DNA of 64,000 nucleotides from Thermohalobaculum sp965263335 (GTDB taxonomy: Bacteria; Pseudomonadota; Alphaproteobacteria; Rhodobacterales; Rhodobacteraceae). The stretch is taken from NCBI GenBank assembly GCA_965263335.1, contig CBDHHE010000003.1:200921-264920 (forward strand). Reading direction: 5' to 3'. Within the stretch, counting starts at the first letter, position 1; each line of letters begins with the position of its first letter. Under the pieces are notes generated by a model that was not told the DNA's origin, ran no database searches, and worked only from the letters and a program-made list of their open reading frames with translations. The position numbers and the translations under genes are program-made. Below are positions 61,423-64,000 of the stretch, in pieces.

Positions 61423-62541
61423 ATGCTTTCATCCGAAGAACTTCAGCAGCTCATGGAGAGTGCCCACGGGCTTCTCAAAGAACACGCGGGCGCTCGCGCT
61501 TTTCGCAAGATGCGCGAACAAGATCCGGACGAGGGTTTCGACATAACCCTTTGGCAGCGAATGGCCGAGCTCGGCTGGACAGGCATCGCGGTTCCGGAGG
61601 CGTTCGGCGGTTACGACATGGGGCCGACGGCGGCGATCGCGGTCGCCGATGCGCTCGGCGCCCATATCGCGTCGGTGCCTTTTGCGGGGACCGTGCTGGC
61701 CAGTAAGGCGCTTGCGGCCGGGGCAGGGGGCTCAAGCGAGATGGCTGCCCACCTCGGCGCGTTGGCTGAAGGCCGTGCGTTGTTCGCCATTGCCATCGAT
61801 GAAGGGCCGCGCCACACCGGACTTGAGCGCATCGGGATGACTGCGCAAGCGGACGGTAGCGACTTCGTGCTGTCGGGAATGAAGCGGAACGTTCTCGACG
61901 TGCCGGCTGCGCAGAACCTCCTGGTGGCGGCGAAGACGGACGGCGGACTGACCGCATTTGTTGTGCCCAAAGATGCGGCGGGCGTGTCGGTGTCGACGTC
62001 GGTTCGACTCGACATACGACGAAGCTCGAAGATTCAGTTCGATGGCGTTCGCGTTCCGGCGACTGCGGTGATGGGTTCCGTCGGCGGCGGAGAGGCCGTC
62101 TTGACGGCGGCGCTCGACACGGCGCGCACGGTGGTCGCCGCCGAGATGGTGGGCGCAGCGAAGGGCGTGTTCGACATGACCATCGCGTACATGCGCGACC
62201 GCAAGCAGTTTGGCGTGCCGATCGGCAGCTTTCAGGCGCTGCAGCATCGGGCGGCCCACGTGCACACGGAGCTGCAGATTGCGGAAGCCGCGGTGAAGTA
62301 CGCCGCGCGCCAGCTTGCGGAGGCCCCCGAAAAGGCCGCCGAGGCGGCGGCGGTAGCCAAGTCGAAAGCAGGTCGGGTTGCAATTCATGCAGCCAACGAG
62401 GCGGTTCAGCTGCATGGCGGCGTAGGTGTGACGGACGAGTTTGATGTAGGACTTTACGTGAAACGGATTCGAACCCTCGAAAACCAGTTTGGTGACCATC
62501 TCTATCATACCGATAAGTTTGCTGGGATGCGCGGCTATTGA
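61423..62541 (+). CDS. Acyl-CoA dehydrogenase, Glu-lacking partner subunit-like
   Basis: Starting at the ATG at 61423, 372 residues. It has the FadE fold (GWTGIAVPEAFGGYDMGPTAAIAVADALG, ALDTARTVVAAEMVGAAKGVFDMTIAYMRDRKQFGVPIGSFQALQHRAAHVHTELQIAEAA in blocks, QLHGGVGVTDEFDVGLYVKRIRTLENQFGD). No IEGGT or catalytic Glu is seen at the C-terminus. This is the pattern of the second subunit of heterotetrameric acyl-CoA dehydrogenases. Its stop and last codons are the seed of the downstream repeat. Confidence 0.9.
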   Translation: MLSSEELQQLMESAHGLLKEHAGARAFRKMREQDPDEGFDITLWQRMAELGWTGIAVPEAFGGYDMGPTAAIAVADALGAHIASVPFAGTVLASKALAAGAGGSSEMAAHLGALAEGRALFAIAIDEGPRHTGLERIGMTAQADGSDFVLSGMKRNVLDVPAAQNLLVAAKTDGGLTAFVVPKDAAGVSVSTSVRLDIRRSSKIQFDGVRVPATAVMGSVGGGEAVLTAALDTARTVVAAEMVGAAKGVFDMTIAYMRDRKQFGVPIGSFQALQHRAAHVHTELQIAEAAVKYAARQLAEAPEKAAEAAAVAKSKAGRVAIHAANEAVQLHGGVGVTDEFDVGLYVKRIRTLENQFGDHLYHTDKFAGMRGY

Positions 62542-62740
62542 CGGACACCCGCCACGGGATGGGATGCGCGGCTACGGACGCGCATCCTCCAACGCGATGG
62601 TGTACGGACGCGCATGCTTCACCGGCGTGGTCGCACCCTCACCGGGATGCGCGGCGATTGACGCGTGTCCTCCAACGGGATGCGGCGTACGGACGCGGAA
62701 CGGTTACTGACGCGCGGGCACCGTATGCGGCCGCGTGCCC
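62524..62740. repeat. Degenerate tandem repeat (about 33-bp unit) beginning in the 3' end of an acyl-CoA dehydrogenase gene
   Basis: The seed GGGATGCGCGGCTATTGA (62524-62541) is the end of the gene with its stop. Diverged copies starting GGGATGCGCGGC or GCGATGGTGTAC and continuing ACGGACGCGCATCCTCCAAC recur at about 62561, 62597 and 62655, with shorter relics at about 62690 and 62710. The unit of about 33 bp is less perfect than the other arrays, so it is older. One copy again contains TTGA after the same tract. Confidence 0.75.
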
Positions 62741-62763
62741 CAAGTAGGAGAATGGATCTCATT

Positions 62764-63351
62764 ATGAGCGACGCCCAAGCGCCCCGCGCGCAGTTCACCG
62801 AGATGACCGAGTCTTCGGCGGAAGACTGGCAATTGATCGCGAAGAATGCGTTCGCCTTTGCCGCCAAGCTGCCGGAGCGAGTGATAGCCCACTTGCGCCT
62901 ATTGGACGGCGATTTCGGCGGCTTCCCGGTCGACCGACTCACCCACAGCCTGCAGACGGCGACCCGGGCCCATCGCGACGGGCGTGACGAAGAATACGTC
63001 GTGTGCGCGCTCCTGCACGACATCGGGGACACCTTGGGCCCGCTCAATCACCCGGACGTCGCCGCATCCATCTTGAAGCCGTTCGTCAGCGAGCAGAACC
63101 ACTGGATGGTGCAGCACCACGGTATTTTTCAAGGCTATTATTTCTTTCACCATATCGGGCTCGACCGGAACGTTCGCGACCAGTTCAAGGATCATCCGTG
63201 GTACGCCTACACCGCCGAGTTCTGCCACGAATACGACCAAAAGGCCTTCGATCCGGCCTATGAGTCGCTTCCGCTCGAGACGTTCATCCCTATGCTGGAG
63301 CGCGTTCTGACCACCCCCAAGCGTTCGCTGTACATCAAGAACGAAAGCTGA
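62764..63351 (+). CDS. HD-domain protein (MIOX/PhnZ-like)
   Basis: From the ATG at 62764 (MSDAQAPRAQF) the product is 195 residues; an in-frame ATG at 62752 is only 1 bp from the AGGAG. The HD-type metal site is RLTHSLQTATRAHRDGRDEEYVVCALLHDIGDTLGPLNHPDVAASIL, then WMVQHHGIFQGYYFFHH and CHEYDQKAFDPAY. The order H...HD...H...D with two extra histidines fits the PhnZ/myo-inositol-oxygenase-like branch of HD proteins, which use two irons for oxygenation, as well as simple phosphohydrolases. The role is unknown; the context is lipid catabolism. Confidence 0.85.
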   Translation: MSDAQAPRAQFTEMTESSAEDWQLIAKNAFAFAAKLPERVIAHLRLLDGDFGGFPVDRLTHSLQTATRAHRDGRDEEYVVCALLHDIGDTLGPLNHPDVAASILKPFVSEQNHWMVQHHGIFQGYYFFHHIGLDRNVRDQFKDHPWYAYTAEFCHEYDQKAFDPAYESLPLETFIPMLERVLTTPKRSLYIKNES

Positions 63352-63407
63352 CGTTGCGCTTGACGCCGAACCCGCCAACGAAATTACCTACCTGAGGACC
63401 GACCATC

Positions 63408-64000
63408 ATGACCGAAGTATTCGTTTACGATCACGTACGAACCCCTCGCGGCAAAGGCCGCGCCGACGGCAGTCTCAACGAGATCACGCCCGTGGAGCTT
63501 GCCCGGCAGACCCTCGATGCGGTCCAGGAGCGCAGCAAGCTGCCAGAAAACGCGGTAGACGACGTTTACCTCGGCTGCGTTTCGCCGGTCGGTGAGCAGG
63601 GCGCGTGCATCGCGCGCACGGCCGTGCTGACTTCGGGGTTGGGTGAGTCGACGGCGGGCGTGCAGATGAACCGCTTTTGCGCATCCGGGCTCGAGGCGAT
63701 CAACACGGCGGCGAGCCATGTGGCGGCGGGCGCGGCCGACCTGTCGATCGGCGGCGGTGTCGAGTCGATGAGCCGAGTGCCCATGGGTTCGGACGGCGGC
63801 GCGCTGATGATGGATCCGGCTGTGAGCATGCCTCGATACTTCATTCCGCAGGGCATTTCGGCGGACCTCATCGCGACCAAGTACGGATACAGCCGCGAAC
63901 AGCTCGACGCCTATTCGGTCGAGAGCCAGCGCCGCGCCAAGGCCGCGTGGGACGAAGCTCGGTTCAAGGATGCTATCGTTCCCGTCAAGGACGTCATCGG
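63408..64000 (+). CDS. Thiolase (acetyl-CoA C-acyltransferase), truncated by the window edge
   Basis: The ATG at 63408 (MTEVFVYDHVRTPRGKG) has GAGGA nearby. About 197 codons are visible before the sequence ends with no stop. Thiolase N-domain features: VRTPRGKGRADGSLNEITPVELA, VYLGCVSPVGEQGA, and the nucleophilic Cys in MNRFCASGLEAIN, then GGGVESMSRVPMGSDG and MPRYFIPQGISADLIATKYGYSREQLDAYSVESQ in blocks. It catalyses the last beta-oxidation step, thiolytic release of acetyl-CoA. Confidence 0.9.
   Translation, partial: MTEVFVYDHVRTPRGKGRADGSLNEITPVELARQTLDAVQERSKLPENAVDDVYLGCVSPVGEQGACIARTAVLTSGLGESTAGVQMNRFCASGLEAINTAASHVAAGAADLSIGGGVESMSRVPMGSDGGALMMDPAVSMPRYFIPQGISADLIATKYGYSREQLDAYSVESQRRAKAAWDEARFKDAIVPVKDVI

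Noticed and set aside
62468..62482. tRNA T-arm-like sequence on the minus strand (GGGTTCGAATCC)
   Set aside because: The flanking bases do not complete a T-stem or an acceptor and anticodon stem, and the site lies inside a conserved part of an acyl-CoA dehydrogenase gene.

Overview
The window is GC-rich, densely coded chromosomal DNA whose gene repertoire points to a Gram-negative bacterium of the Myxococcota/Deltaproteobacteria type, possibly Bradymonadia-like. This is inferred from the many outer-membrane lipoproteins, the Cys-rich Stig1-like repeat lipoprotein, L-domain-like and VCBS-repeat surface proteins, FHA-GGDEF and MshEN signalling proteins, an AlgI-type O-acetylation pair, and beta-barrel proteins ending in phenylalanine. 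No rRNA, tRNA, transposase, integrase or CRISPR array is visible.

Layout. 1-5 kb: a giant DUF4781-type protein and a convergent surface lipoprotein. 5-14 kb: mixed housekeeping and regulation (DUF1444-like protein, SnoaL/AraC pair, DUF368 undecaprenyl-phosphate translocase, a zincin/beta-propeller/beta-barrel fusion coupled to Hsp33). 13.5-16.2 kb: GTP cyclohydrolases I and II, divergent, then 6-phosphofructokinase. 16.2-22.9 kb: a seven-gene leftward run with several 4-bp stop/start overlaps that looks like a periplasm-linked redox operon (DsbA-like lipoprotein, YtkA/FixH-like protein, cytochrome c, 2Fe-2S-like protein, FAD-dependent 2-hydroxyacid dehydrogenase, Lon-N-domain protein, MshEN protein). 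23-29.7 kb: FHA-degenerate-GGDEF, BKACE enzyme, FkbM methyltransferase, then rhomboid protease, membrane protein and M23 peptidase.

29.8-37.3 kb is the most unusual block: a TPR-like/CHAT caspase-family lipoprotein, a secreted subtilisin-fold (S8) peptidase, an ECF-type sigma factor, and two tandem single-pass membrane proteins that share a C-x15-C-R motif and a C-terminal W-Q-V motif and look like duplicated anti-sigma/sensor proteins. I infer a proteolysis-gated sigma-factor switch, comparable in logic, though not homologous as a locus, to the TPR-CHAT/Csx30/RpoE arrangement of type III-E CRISPR.

37.3-47.4 kb: surface lipoproteins, a TIR protein with two membrane helices, and an SGNH hydrolase/MBOAT pair for exopolysaccharide O-acetylation. 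47.4-53.2 kb: AAA+ ATPase, VCBS lipoprotein, acyl-CoA synthetase, small beta-barrel. 53.2-64 kb: a lipid or steroid-type catabolic neighbourhood (MDR reductase, HsaA-like flavoprotein, Mo-bisMGD oxidoreductase, MBL hydrolase, three acyl-CoA dehydrogenases of which two look heteromeric, HD-domain protein, truncated thiolase).

A recurring oddity cuts across the window: at least five intergenic tandem repeats begin in the last codons of a gene and copy its stop codon downstream (around 7.7, 37.3, 39.8, 47.3 and 62.6 kb), and a sixth stop-codon-containing 16-mer is copied 880 bp away, around a beta-barrel gene.
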